Source: Saccoglossus kowalevskii
Taxonomy: Eukaryota > Hemichordata > Enteropneusta > Harrimaniidae
NCBI RefSeq assembly: GCF_000003605.2
Contig: NW_003112976.1
Coordinates: 75,831-102,709, forward strand
Reading direction: 5' to 3'
DNA: 26,879 bases
Each line of letters starts with the position of its first letter. Position 1 is the stretch's first letter. Below the pieces are notes generated by a model. That model saw only the letters and a program-made list of their open reading frames with translations. It made no database searches and was not told where the DNA came from. A program made the position numbers and the translations under genes. Of the stretch, positions 1-9,896 are shown piece by piece.

Positions 1-57
1 TAATCACTTTGTTGGCGATCACTCCGCTAGGATTGCCTTAGAATCACTTTGTCGTTT

Positions 58-80
58 TGTGTGTGTGTGTCTGTGTGTGT
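58..80. repeat. (TG)n microsatellite
   Basis: An uninterrupted TG run with one C substitution. It sits at the head of the family D repeat, just before its first long unit, in the same position as the GT-rich stretches that head families B and C further on. Confidence 0.9.
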
Positions 81-125
81 ACATTTCAAGTGTTTTCACG
101 TATGATTTCTTCTGTGATTTTTTTG

Positions 126-562
126 GCTTAGCCGATTTCTTTCAAACTTGGCAGGTAGGTCACACCTTCACCCTAGTTATAAGGAAAAATCTGAAAACAA
201 TTTTTGGCCCACCATTGCCATAGCAACAACCAAAAAACTGATTTTTGGATAGCTTCGCGCCAAATGTATCTCCTCCTACAAATTTGGGATAAAACACTTC
301 AGACATAGCTCATTCTACTCAGCTTGAGTGTGGGCACAAAGTTACTATTTGAATTTTTGATATCTGTTTTCATTACCGAGAAATTTGACCCCGAAGTTGG
401 GGTAACTTTTCACCAGCAATGACTCGGCTGGTTTTGTTCAAACTTCACAGGTAGGTCGTGCCGTCACTAATTGGAAAAAAATCCTGGCCCACCACTGCCA
501 TTGTAACATCCAAAAACTGATTTTTGAATACTTTCGCCCCAAATGTATTACCTCCTACCAGT
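126..562 (+). repeat. Family D direct repeat, two diverged copies
   Basis: Two similar blocks lie at about 126-280 and 425-562. Both carry, in the same order, a TTCAAACTT core, CAGGTAGGTC, GGCCCACCA, TGCCAT, AACTGATTTTTG and CCAAATGTAT followed by CCTCCTAC. The copies start about 300 bp apart and differ by substitutions and small indels. No coding potential is visible. The TTCAAACTT core recurs in families A, B and C, so this looks like one branch of a wider set of non-coding repeats. Stretch 563-820 holds nothing else I can name. Confidence 0.7.
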
Positions 563-820
563 TTTGTACACAATCAGTTGGCATTGGTGTCGCTGGGTGT
601 ATATGATAAAAGGAAGTTGTGCAACCAAATTTGCCGAGTTCGCAGTTTTTTGCCAAGAAAAAAATAACAAAGGCAAAAACTCACGCTTTTCAGCATTTTT
701 GTAATAAAGACATTATTCTCTATCAATAATCCGCCCAAAACAGGAACATTTCTACTAATTCTTGTGTTTTTTCAAAAAATCTGCGATTAGGCTGCGAAAG
801 TAGAACATTCCGGAGGGGGC

Positions 821-930
821 GAAACGGAAGAGCCAAATTTAACGCGTAAAAATAGAACGCGTATTTTGACCTCTAATCGGTCATTGCCAAAGAGCCCTGC
901 GTCCATCGCCTGGCGATGCTCTTCCGTTTC
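821..930. repeat. Short inverted repeat with internal perfect hairpin
   Basis: GAAACGGAAGAGC at 821-833 is repeated exactly as its reverse complement at 918-930. The right arm is preceded by a perfect 7-bp stem with a one-base loop, CATCGCC-T-GGCGATG at 904-918. The segment between is CG-rich compared with its surroundings and carries AACGCGTA twice. It could be a foldback MITE core or a structured RNA or regulatory element. No target-site duplication was recognised. Confidence 0.6.
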
Positions 931-2577
931 ACCAGTTGCGTTTTTTTTACTCAAATTTGGGCAGTACTGTTAGTCACGAAAATTGATGAATAATTTAATA
1001 CACATAAAATATGAATCACGGGCTAATTCAATGGTCACCGAACACTCCACTACTAAACAATCTGTGGCAAGATAGTAGCGTACTGTATATTTGACCCAGA
1101 CTTGACAAGCGTGGTACAGTTTTTTGCGCGTGTCCGTAATACCGCGCACAAAGAATTGTGGGACAGAGTCCTTTATTTGCTGGCATTCTTGATTTTTGAC
1201 TGCAGTTCTTTTTTATATTTTAGAGTAAATGCTTCTGATATGCTCTTAGGTTGCTTAATATCCGTCTGAAATTCTGGACTGTGGTCATATTTTCCGATTA
1301 TGAGTCGTATGTTTAAATAACTCACCGTGACTAGTGTTTTGCATTATGAAGTATATTATTATGAAGGTCTACACACTGTACTTTGGGTAAATATTTACCA
1401 TTTCGTTATTTCGCTTTCCAGCATTTACAGGAAACGCTTCATTCTAGAAATTCCTATCGCAAAACAGTTGGAAATAATAAATGTAACAGCAGAATACGTC
1501 CTAGCACAGTCACTCTACTAGAATGGTGTTTGCGAACTTCGTATTAATTATAAACCGACATTAGCTTCACGTTTATGTCACCATGGAAACAGTCAAATAC
1601 GTATTGCTTGTTTTTGAGCGGAGCGGATCGCCAACCAGCCTACCGGCTTGTATCAGTATGTCCCTGCTTGAGAGGAACAGTAGGAGGCTGCTAGTCTCCA
1701 TCTGTCTTTACTTCTAAAACTACAAAAAAAGGGATTTAATAATACTCTGGATATGTCTTTAAGGATGTACAATGTATATACAACATCTGCTCATATGTTC
1801 ACACATATGTTTACATTTGTATAATAGTAACAATGTTTAATTTCTAAATTTTGGTAATGGTAAATACTTTTTTAGAAAAACATTTATAAGTAAAATACAA
1901 AACTACATGTATTTGGGTGTAGTTTTCACAAATTAAAACATTTTTAATATGTAATCAGATAGTTGGAATTTAGGACCTTGTAATAAATGATTCTTCTTTG
2001 ATATGCTCTTGTTGAATCCGTCTGTTAAGATGTGCTGTCTTGGAAAAAGGTATGTACATGTAATAGTGCACAAACTGTGATAGTGGATTCATTAATTTGA
2101 GTGCATATCAGAGTTCTGCTATGTATTGTTGAAGCTGACTTGCAGGCAGTTGAATTGAAATCAGTGCAAAACTACTGTTTTGCACACAGCATCTATATTC
2201 CCGGCATGTACCTGTCTGTGTTTTACAAAGCCATTAGACAAGATCAAAATGAAACTACTGTGAACTGTGGATTGCATCATAAAATATTATATAGAGATGT
2301 ATTGAATGCTTTCATATAGGTGAATTGTCAATTATGTGTTGTCTCTTCCTGTCTCTTCCCAGGCTGCTGATTAGGGTAATTGAAACCTATCCATCCCATG
2401 TAACAGCCAAACTAACCTTTGACCTTCTAATTATGCAAACTGAGTAGAAATGTCCACACCTTATACTACTGAGTTATTATTTGAGAGGTAGTCATATAAT
2501 GTAGGGAGTTTCATGGAAGTGTGAATCTTCATACAAAAAGTCTGAGATTTATTGAGTCAAATAATGTCATTGTTATT
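931..2577. other. Non-coding stretch with no firm feature
   Basis: AT-rich sequence with only short, unconvincing ORFs. A relatively CG-rich patch at about 1560-1700 contains a 44-codon ORF in ideal Kozak context, listed separately. A good splice-donor-like GTATGT occurs at about 2050. If transcription of the large gene began here, this could hold a 5' untranslated exon, but nothing in the sequence proves that. Confidence 0.4.
1583..1717 (+). other. Possible 44-codon small ORF with strong Kozak context
   Basis: The ATG at 1583 lies in GTCACCATGG, an ideal metazoan initiation context, and reads 44 codons to a TAA at 1715-1717. The peptide has no recognisable domain, ends in a hydrophobic stretch (LLVSICLYF) and includes a Ser/Arg segment. 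The patch is richer in CG than its flanks. It could be an upstream ORF or leader of the downstream gene, a small peptide gene, or chance. No splice donor fits it well, and its length alone carries little weight. Confidence 0.15.
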
Positions 2578-2985
2578 GACTCCCGTGTGCGAAGCACAAT
2601 GGGAGTCTTTGCAGTTAGTTTGTCTGTCTATATTTGTGTCTGTGTGTATGTGTGTCCATCTGTTCCACTGAAATCTCATGAACTATACATTGTTTTTTGA
2701 TGAAACTTTGTGCATAGATGCTCTGGGTCAATGCGCAGATTTGATTAGGTTTTGGTAAAAATTCATGCACAATACTTACCTAATTTGCATAATGATAATT
2801 AGCCAATTTTTTGGTGTTCCAAGACTGTTCCACTGATATCTAAAGAACCACTCATTGGATTTCAATGAAACTTGATACATACATGTATATGCTCTGAACT
2901 GATGTGCAGAATTGATTAGTTTTGGGTAAAAATCTGTGCATATTAATGATCTAATTTGCATAATGATAAGTCAAAACTTTTTAGC
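2578..2985 (+). repeat. Family B hairpin-headed repeat, two ~164-bp units
   Basis: A strong hairpin at 2578-2607 (outer stem GACTCCC/GGGAGTC, inner stem TGTGC/GCACA, GAA loop) is followed by a GT-rich stretch and then two diverged units. CTGTTCCACTGA begins at about 2660 and again at about 2824. Each unit carries a TGAAACTT core, a TGTGCA/GTGCAGA block, GATTAG, TTTTGGTAAAAAT and a closing CTAATTTGCATAATGATAA. Further copies occur at about 14228-14445 and a fragment at about 17690. Non-coding. Confidence 0.8.
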
Positions 2986-3235
2986 TCCGCTGTTGACTTT
3001 CTTGAGCGGAACTTATCATATGAGTGATTGTTCGTCGGCGTCCGTCTTCCGTCATCGTCCGTCGTTGTCATCCGTCGGTGTCCGTCGTCGTCATCCATGT
3101 CAATGTTTTACTTTTTCGACTTCTTCTTGATAACTACAAGCCTGAATGCTTTGATACTTGGTGTATATGTACCTTGGGTAGACCTCTCTTAGATTTGTTC
3201 ATTTCATGATGATATCTTGAATTCTCTGATTTTTA
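2983..3235 (+). repeat. Family A repeat, 5' hairpin end
   Basis: It opens with a near-perfect hairpin at 2983-3013 (AGCTCCGCT paired with AGCGGAACT). A GTCCGTCGTC-like simple stretch at about 3030-3100 follows, then one body unit at about 3106-3235 with ACTTCTTCTTGATAACTACA, CTTTGATACTTGG, GGGTAGACCT and TTTGTTCATTTCATGATGAT. The same body is repeated at 4585-4920 and 16440-16730. The 16737-16763 end again carries AGCGGAGCT. The simple-sequence part is imperfect, so short ORFs across it are chance. Confidence 0.75.
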
Positions 3236-4440
3236 GTCCCCGTTCGGACGCAGTCGAAAACGAGGACTTATGTTTTAACCTCCGTGCGTGCGTCTGTGCG
3301 TGCGTCCGGACCTGTATCTTCATAATGCCTGGACTAATCACAATCAAACTTCACACATACATCATACATGATATTATACATATGCACGTCAATTTGTTTC
3401 ACGATCTGATTCAAGATGGCCGAATGGCGGCCATTTTTGTGCTAAAAATGATCAACATTAAGCATTTCTCGGCTGTTTACAGATGGATTTTGTTCAAACT
3501 TGGTATACTGTAAAGGGGGTAATTATTCACTGGGTTTTAATTTAGCTTATTTCGCTGACTGGAAAAATGCGCTAAATTAAAACACAGTGAATATGTCAAA
3601 TTTAGCACAGAACACATTATCTAAATGACGAAACCGTGAATTTAAAACCCACTGAATATGCCTGAAATGGTGAATCAGTGAAATTTAAACCCAGTGAAAA
3701 TTAGTCATTTTACAGTATACGTTAGACATTATAGGACCTTGATGCACATCATTTTGTTTTACGATCTGATTCAAGGTGGCCGAATGGTGGCCATTTTTGT
3801 GCTAAAAAATCCTAAAAATCAACCATTTCTCAGCTGTTTAAAGATGGATTTTGTTCAAACTTGGTATATACATTAGACATTATGGGACCTTGATGCAAAT
3901 AATAGTGTTTTTCAGATAAGATTCAAAATGGCCGACTGGCGGCCATTTTGTATTAATGAATATGGTTCTTGTGCCATACCTCTGACTTGCTTTCACTGAT
4001 TATGTTCAAATTTTAAATATTCATTATACATCATGTCATAGATAAACAGATATACTGGTTTGACGATCTTATTCAAAATGGCCAAATGGTGGCCTTTTTT
4101 GTGTTAAACAATCATCAAATATCAAGAATTTCTGGCATTTATGGATGGATTTCGTTCAAACTTGGTACATATATTAGACATTACAGGTTCCAGATGCACA
4201 TCATTTATTTTTCAGATCGGATTCAAAATGGCTGTCTGGCGGCCATTTTGTTTTAATGAATGGGCTTCTAGAGCCATATCTCTTAAATGCTTTGACTTAT
4301 TATATTTAAATTTTATATATTCATTATACATCATGTTATATATATACATGTATTCAAAATGGCTGATTTTGAATGCTGTTCCAGAGCAATATCTCTCAAT
4401 ATGGACATGTACTTGTTTGACGATCAGATACAACTGTCAA
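3235..4440 (+). repeat. Family C repeat array, ~301-bp period
   Basis: A hairpin at 3235-3268 (AGTCCCCGTT paired with AACGAGGACT) is followed by a GTGCGTGCGTCC-type stretch and then tandem units. Landmarks recur at a spacing of about 301 bp: GATGGATTT plus GTTCAAACTTGG at 3843 and 4144, the ATTAATGAAT/TTTAATGAAT block at about 3952 and 4253, and TTCATTATACATCATG at about 4019 and 4320. Each unit contains two TTCAAAATGGC...GGCGGCCATTTT inverted motifs. A shorter first unit at about 3404-3512 is split from the rest by the MITE at 3504-3719. Confidence 0.8.
3504..3719. mobile_element. Tc1/mariner-like MITE inserted in the family C array
   Basis: Terminal inverted repeats of about 40 bp with mismatches are visible. 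The outer part TACTGTAAA on the left is matched by TTTACAGTA on the right, and both arms then carry TTCACTGGGTTT with AAATT-rich tails. The element is flanked by TA. Related family C units read straight from CAAACTTGGTA into ATTAGACATT (3850-3880 and 4150-4180), so they act as paralogous empty sites and show the insertion in this unit. The 216-bp interior repeats CAGTGAAT and related words and encodes nothing. TA flanks and a CAGTA-type end fit Tc1/mariner-derived MITEs. Confidence 0.8.
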
Positions 4441-4584
4441 TCATTTTAATGTTAAAAAATCATATTCCTGTCATGGTTATATTCCCCAGCCATATTACTA
4501 TAAACAAAACTATATATCTTAAATGTGATAACTAACAGGGACTGTGCCATGCATGGCTTGTGGTGAATATTTTTGTAATTTTTC

Positions 4585-4920
4585 GTAAAAAGTGATATTT
4601 TCGACTTCTTGTTAATAAACCGCAAGTCCAATTGCTTTGATATTACATGTATAGGTACTACATGTGGACCTTTCTCAGATTTGTTCATTTTGTGCTGATA
4701 TTCTCAATTCTCTAATTTTGGTAAATATTTTTGTCATTTTTGGTAAAAAGTGATATTTTTGACTTCTTGTTAAAAACCGCAAGTCCAATTGCTTTGATTT
4801 CATATATATAGATGCTACATGTGGACCTTTCTGAGATTTGTTCATTTCGTGATGATATCTTAAATTCCCTAATTTTGGTGAAAATTTATGTAACTTTTGG
4901 TAAAAAGTGATATTTTTGAA
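4585..4920 (+). repeat. Family A tandem units, ~157-bp period
   Basis: GTAAAAAGTGATATTTT occurs at 4585, 4743 and 4900, giving two complete units of 158 and 157 bp and the start of a third. Each unit holds GACTTCTTGTTA, CCGCAAGTCCAATTGCTTTGAT, CTACATGTGGACCTTTCT and GATTTGTTCATTT. The antisense short ORFs here (reading repeated MNKS...KGPHV) are only the repeat translated twice. Confidence 0.85.
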
Positions 4921-5936
4921 TGAAAACACTCAAGACAAAACAAACGTCAGAGTTGCATCTCTATTACTATTAAATATAATTGTGGAAGATCCCAGCATTT
5001 ATCTTGCGTAAATCAAAATAGTACTCTCAAAAATTTCATGTATACACTGGTGACTTATGGTTACTTGAAATCAGACACGCGCACTTCTCATTCCTAGACA
5101 CGTCCATCTTACAAGGTCATAGAGTTGAAACTGTGTGATAATTTAATTAAATATGTTTGCGTCATTTTTAACAAACGTCCTGCTCATGTGAATCCAGATT
5201 GGATTCTTAAGACCTCTGAAACGAACTTGTATCAACTTCATGTTAAACTGAGCGTAGCTTTTATTACATTACCAGCATTCCATGGTCTGTCCCCACGCTT
5301 ACCTTTAAAAGTGAGTGTTCTCAAGCTTTCCATTGTTTGGCTCCATGCTTACTTTTGAAAGTGAGCATACGTTCAATTCGTATCTTCATGAAAACAGAGA
5401 CGCTCAGTTACCGCGCTTAACTACCACATACATGTAGAGACCTATTTACATACATGAGCTTTTATTAATTAATTTGAATTAATTTTTAATATGTTTCCAA
5501 TATTCTCAGCACACGGGAGTTCTTCCTAAGCTTTCTTTGATCAATTTTAATTGTTATTGAAATTGCAAACTGTGTATACATAGTGCATTTCACAATCTGT
5601 GCTCAGAGTAAGCAGGAAAATTTGCTTTCTTTGGGCTTATCGAACTGAAGGTGTCTCACAACCCCCACAAGGTACATTTATATGGGTTATTTGTTTTCCG
5701 TGTTCAACCCCCAGTAAGATTTGAACTAAAAATACATTTTGCAGGTGAAACTGACAATACAATGGCTATGTGGCTGACCTTTAAAATTAATCATATACAT
5801 GTACTGGCTGAAATTACTTTAGCTAGTTTTTCTTGGTCTATTTAAACAAATTATAATATTCAGTATCAGAACAGTGCACTAAGTTATTTATCCTTACTAA
5901 TCTTGATATTGAACCCCTGTAATTAAAATAGTTAGT

Positions 5937-5974
<38 letters not shown>

Positions 5975-6020
5975 GCACACACACATGCCAATAATGATTG
6001 AGGATTATAATAGATAGTTG
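4921..6020. other. Gene-upstream non-coding stretch with two quasi-palindromes
   Basis: No convincing exon was found. Two related quasi-palindromes sit 50 bp apart, at 5295-5318 and 5345-5368, each built on CTTAC-TTT/AAA-GTGAG. The second pairs 10 of 12 positions as Watson-Crick pairs, with two G-T wobbles. The stretch ends in the compound (TA)n/(CA)n tract before the exon. Confidence 0.5.
5942..5985. repeat. Compound (TA)16 and (CA)n microsatellite
   Basis: A pure TA run at 5942-5973 passes into CGCACACACACA. It ends about 50 bp before the splice acceptor at 6037, so length variation here lies close to the branch point region. Confidence 0.9.
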
Positions 6021-6037
6021 TATTTAATTTTTTCTAG
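6021..6037 (+). other. Predicted 3' splice site before the giant exon
   Basis: A polypyrimidine-rich run ending TTTTTTCTAG, with AG at 6036-6037. The reading frame stays open from the junction into the 6055 ATG (codons for VNSTT precede it). The exon could therefore be internal, entered in phase 1 from an upstream coding exon, or it could follow a 5' untranslated exon. Confidence 0.6.
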
Positions 6038-6054
6038 ATGTAAACTCAACTACT

Positions 6055-9000
6055 ATGGATGACCCCAGAGAGGATTCCCAGTTTGAAGATGCTGAGAGTG
6101 ATTTTAATAGTCCTGTGCACTCCGCTACTAAGAGCCCTATGCACAGTCTACGTGATGAAGACAGCAGAGATAGTGGAATTAATCATAGTGAATCAGGAAG
6201 TGATCGTCCAGAAAAACAGGATTTACCAGAGTCACAGTATGAGGATGCAGATATAGACAGTAATGCTGATCTAGAAGAGGACAATGAACCTCTGGATTGT
6301 AGAAATGGGCAATCTGTGACTGAATATAATGAGAATATGCATGATAACGATGACTATCCTGATGGAGATGCTGCTGAAGGATACATGGAGAATGATTCTC
6401 CTGAAGAAAACTATGTGCAAGAACAAAAATTTGTAGAGGACAAGGACAATATGCAAATTGATTCAAACTTTATAGAAGAGGTAGATCTCGATGGGATTGA
6501 TGATGTCCCTGAATCACAACCTGAGGATGAGATCAATATGCAAGAGATTCCAGTGGAGGGTGAGGGTGAGGAAGTCAGAAGTAAATCAGAAGAAGATGTT
6601 GTAGAGAAATATGAAGAGGAGGAAGTACAGGAAAGGTTTAAGGATGATGATTACCAGGAAGAGAATGAGCAGTTCAGAGAAGAGTTTGAGTATTATGTGA
6701 CCAAGGAATTCAATGGAGAATATGACCAATATAACAAACCAGAAGAGAATTACAGTGAGGCAGTTGTGGACCAATCAGAAGAGGTAGAAAATGTTATTGT
6801 ACCAGAAGAGGATAATTTGGAAGATGTTCCATATGAGTTGCCTGAATCACAGTTGAATGATGGTTCAGGGCAACCTGAAGAAACTGAAGCAGTTTTGCCA
6901 GTTGTTGTAGATGTTGTAGATGAGGATTACATTTCCAAGAATGACTTTATTAAAACTGTGATGCCTGAAACTGGTGAATTCACAAATGAAATCCTGAAGC
7001 AGGCAAATAATATATATTCTCAGCAGCAAACAGAACTATGTCCAGATAAACAGATTTCAGAACATGGAAGTATTTTGATTGACGAAGATTCTATTAATGC
7101 TTCTGAGCCGAACCCTGTTCCTGAAGAATCTGGTAAATATGAAGGAGCTGAGAGTGATGTCGGAGGTCATTATGATATTCCTGTTAATGATATGTATGAT
7201 GAACAGGAAGGTGTTCACCAGCATCATTACAATTTCCATGTTCCTTGCCATCCAGTCGCATTAGAGCAAGAAAACGAATCTAGTTTACAGCAGGATCTCC
7301 CCAAAACAGAGTATACAAACCTTTCCAAAGTCAGTGATATGCCAGTATCAATGAATACACATGGTGCTATTTCTTCTGTGGAAATTGAACAGTTTGTGGA
7401 TAATGTGGGAGCTGATATGAATGCTACAGAAAAAGTTGCTGATATACCAGAACAGAATGCTCAAAAGCATTCTCCTATCAAGGCAAATGTCAGACAAACT
7501 CCTAAAAAAGTCTACACAAATTTCGATGATATTCCAGTTGGTATGGCTTCCAGTTATATATATCAACCTCCAAAGCAAAGCAAATCTGCTGAAGAGAATC
7601 AGGATAGTGGAAAATTTGAAAGGGCACAAAGCAAGAGGAAGCCACAGGAAGATGCTGTTATGAAAAAGGGATGTGGTCGAGGTATTGGTAAACAATCTTC
7701 CCAGGTAGCTGTGAAAGGCAATGTGCAAGCAAAAACTAATATTTCTAGAAACACTGCTCAAAGGTCTATTTCAGTTGATAAAAGGACTATGAAACCAGCA
7801 TCAAATGTAGAAGAATCACAGAGCAGGAGGCAACTCTCAGCAAGATCATCTGAATTACGACAATTAAATCCAACTAGAAAAATATGCCATGCAGATAGTA
7901 GGGAGACTAAGTTCTTTGTACCACTTGATGTTGATGAGAACACATCTTCCCTTCAAGAACCCAAGAAGAAGCAAGACACACCAGGAACTGCAGTTCGTGT
8001 GATCAAACAATCTGGATCAACTAGAGCCACATCCAAAACTTCCCCTGTAAATAATTCAAATTCAAAGAGTCCTGTATCTTCAATGACAAGGGGACCTGTC
8101 AGAAAAGATGAGAAGGGAAGCCTAAATAAAGGAATAGATCCTGTTTCAAAAAGTATATCTAACACACCTGAAAAACGGTATGTAAACGCAGGTGAAGATG
8201 AATGGAAAGATCATTCAGCTGAACGCCTTGCTTACCATGGCAGACATGCAATTGGTAAAGAGGTTAGACCAGTGAAGAATCATAGAGTTCAAGACCAAAG
8301 ACCTACTAGTGATAAATACATGGAAATAAATCAACAACATTTAGATCCACGAATCAATCAACACTATATCTCTGGAAAGGATCCATATGGCAGCTCATAC
8401 AGTGTAGGTGAAATTAAGAAAAAAAATGAAGAAATATTAAAACTGTCTCCTGGAATTGCTCGACGACAAGTACCCCACGACTCTATGAACCAAGCTCCAA
8501 GGCATGCACTACCAGACAATATAAGCCAAGCACAAAGTAGAAGATATGCAGAATACGGGATGACTAACTATTCCCAGCCTCATTCTAAGGATTACGAGTA
8601 TCCAGAAAGTCTGGACATTGAAGCAGAATCACGACATTCTAGTACCACTGCTTCACCGTATCACCAAGCACACACTCAGCTGTGGCAGCAGAATGAAAAA
8701 AATGATCATCACAGTATCGGTGGCACTCCAAACAATGTCACACCTACTCATCATTCTGTGCACCACAGTCGTGATTCGGAGGAGCCTGAGTCAGAACATC
8801 AACCTAAGTGTACCTGTGGTCAAGTAGTCTATGATGACATAGCTGAAAGTCAGGCATACCTGATTGAGAGAAATAAAAGAAAAGTTGCTGAACGAGCAGC
8901 TGAGATACAAGCTAAAAAAGATGAAGTGAGGTTGGAGGGAGATAGCCTTCATTCCAAAGAGCAAGAAGATGGAGATATATTTTTACGGCCCACTAACCGT

Positions 9001-9896
9001 AGACGTAATAGCTACGAGCTGGCAAATAGGGATCATTCACCAACTCCTGATCATGAGGGCAACAGAGATATTGACAGGTATGGGACACATCCTGGAAGGC
9101 AGGTGAAAAGTAAAAAAGATTTGGAAGAACCAGCATCATTAAGGCGATATAAGGTATTTGATGTTGATGATGCAAGAACAGAAAGCAGAGGACTCTCTGC
9201 TGTTGATCATGCCACACTTGCGAAGCTAGCACAGCGTGAGCTTGCTGATATGGAGCGTTCACGTGCAGTCAGAGATTATGGTCAACCCACAGTGATGTCA
9301 TCACCTCAAGAGCAAACCATTTCCCCAGCCAGGTCATCCCAAGCATCACCTAGGTCACAGTCTCCAAAAAAGCTGTCATCAAAAACAACCTCACCTGCTA
9401 AATCCTCATCAGAAACAAGCCCAACAAAAACTCTGCCAACTCCGTTGAAAACCACTCCTCCTAGCAAATCTAATGAGAGTGCCAGAAGTTCTGAACACAT
9501 TGAAGGCACATATGACAAAAAAGAACTGCAACTTTCTGGCTTACATGCCCTGGAGCTGAGTAAGGACTTTGGGTATAGCCGTCCTGAGGACGACCAATTC
9601 ATGGATGCTGATGAGGGGAGCGATGAAGATGGTGGGACTCAGCATTTACAAGGAAGTGAAGTAATGACTCGGTGGTACAGTGATGTGGATAAACCATCCT
9701 TTTATAGTGATGATGGTGTTCCAGTCAGCAGCCTGAATGAGATCCAGGCAGCAATCAGTGAGAGCAAAACCAAACTATTGAAATCTCCAACGTTCTATGT
9801 GGAGCAGGAACCAGAGGAGCCAGTCTGGATACTGAGACCATTCTATGCTAAAAAGCAAATCCAAGATGAGGAGAGGAAAAAGCAAGAAATCGAAAA
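6055..9896 (+). CDS. Giant exon of an uncharacterised acidic, disordered protein
   Basis: I do not recognise the family. The exon gives 1,280 full codons and then breaks at GAAAA|GTAAGT (donor at 9897), leaving phase 2. Residues 1-290 are very acidic and carry SQ-x-E/N-D repeats at residues 8-12, 58-64, 152-158 and 263-269, the last three as PESQ. The middle is polar. C919-T-C-G begins a short Cys pair, followed by a charged helix-like stretch (RNKRKVAERAAEIQAKKDE). Residues about 1083-1140 are Ser/Pro-rich and basic with many SP/TP sites, as for proline-directed kinases. The end (EERKKQEIEK) is charged and helical. No signal peptide, membrane span or catalytic motif is seen. The ATG at 6055 has A at -3 and G at +4, a strong context, but the frame is open back to the acceptor at 6037, so the true N-terminus may lie upstream. 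A scaffold or cytoskeletal role is only inference from composition. Confidence 0.9.

Noticed and set aside
2024-2050. Possible first coding exon ATGTGCTGTCTTGG... ending at a good GTATGT donor
   Set aside because: It leaves phase 2, and joining at 6038 then gives an early stop, so it cannot code for the N-terminus of the large protein. An untranslated role remains possible.
4212-4929. Several 70-84 codon ORFs with similar peptides
   Set aside because: The similarity comes from the tandem DNA repeat, read antisense; no start context or conservation is visible.
9306-9602. 98-codon minus-strand ORF and other antisense ORFs over 6055-9900
   Set aside because: They lie wholly inside the giant exon in other frames and have no recognisable product; shadows of the real frame.
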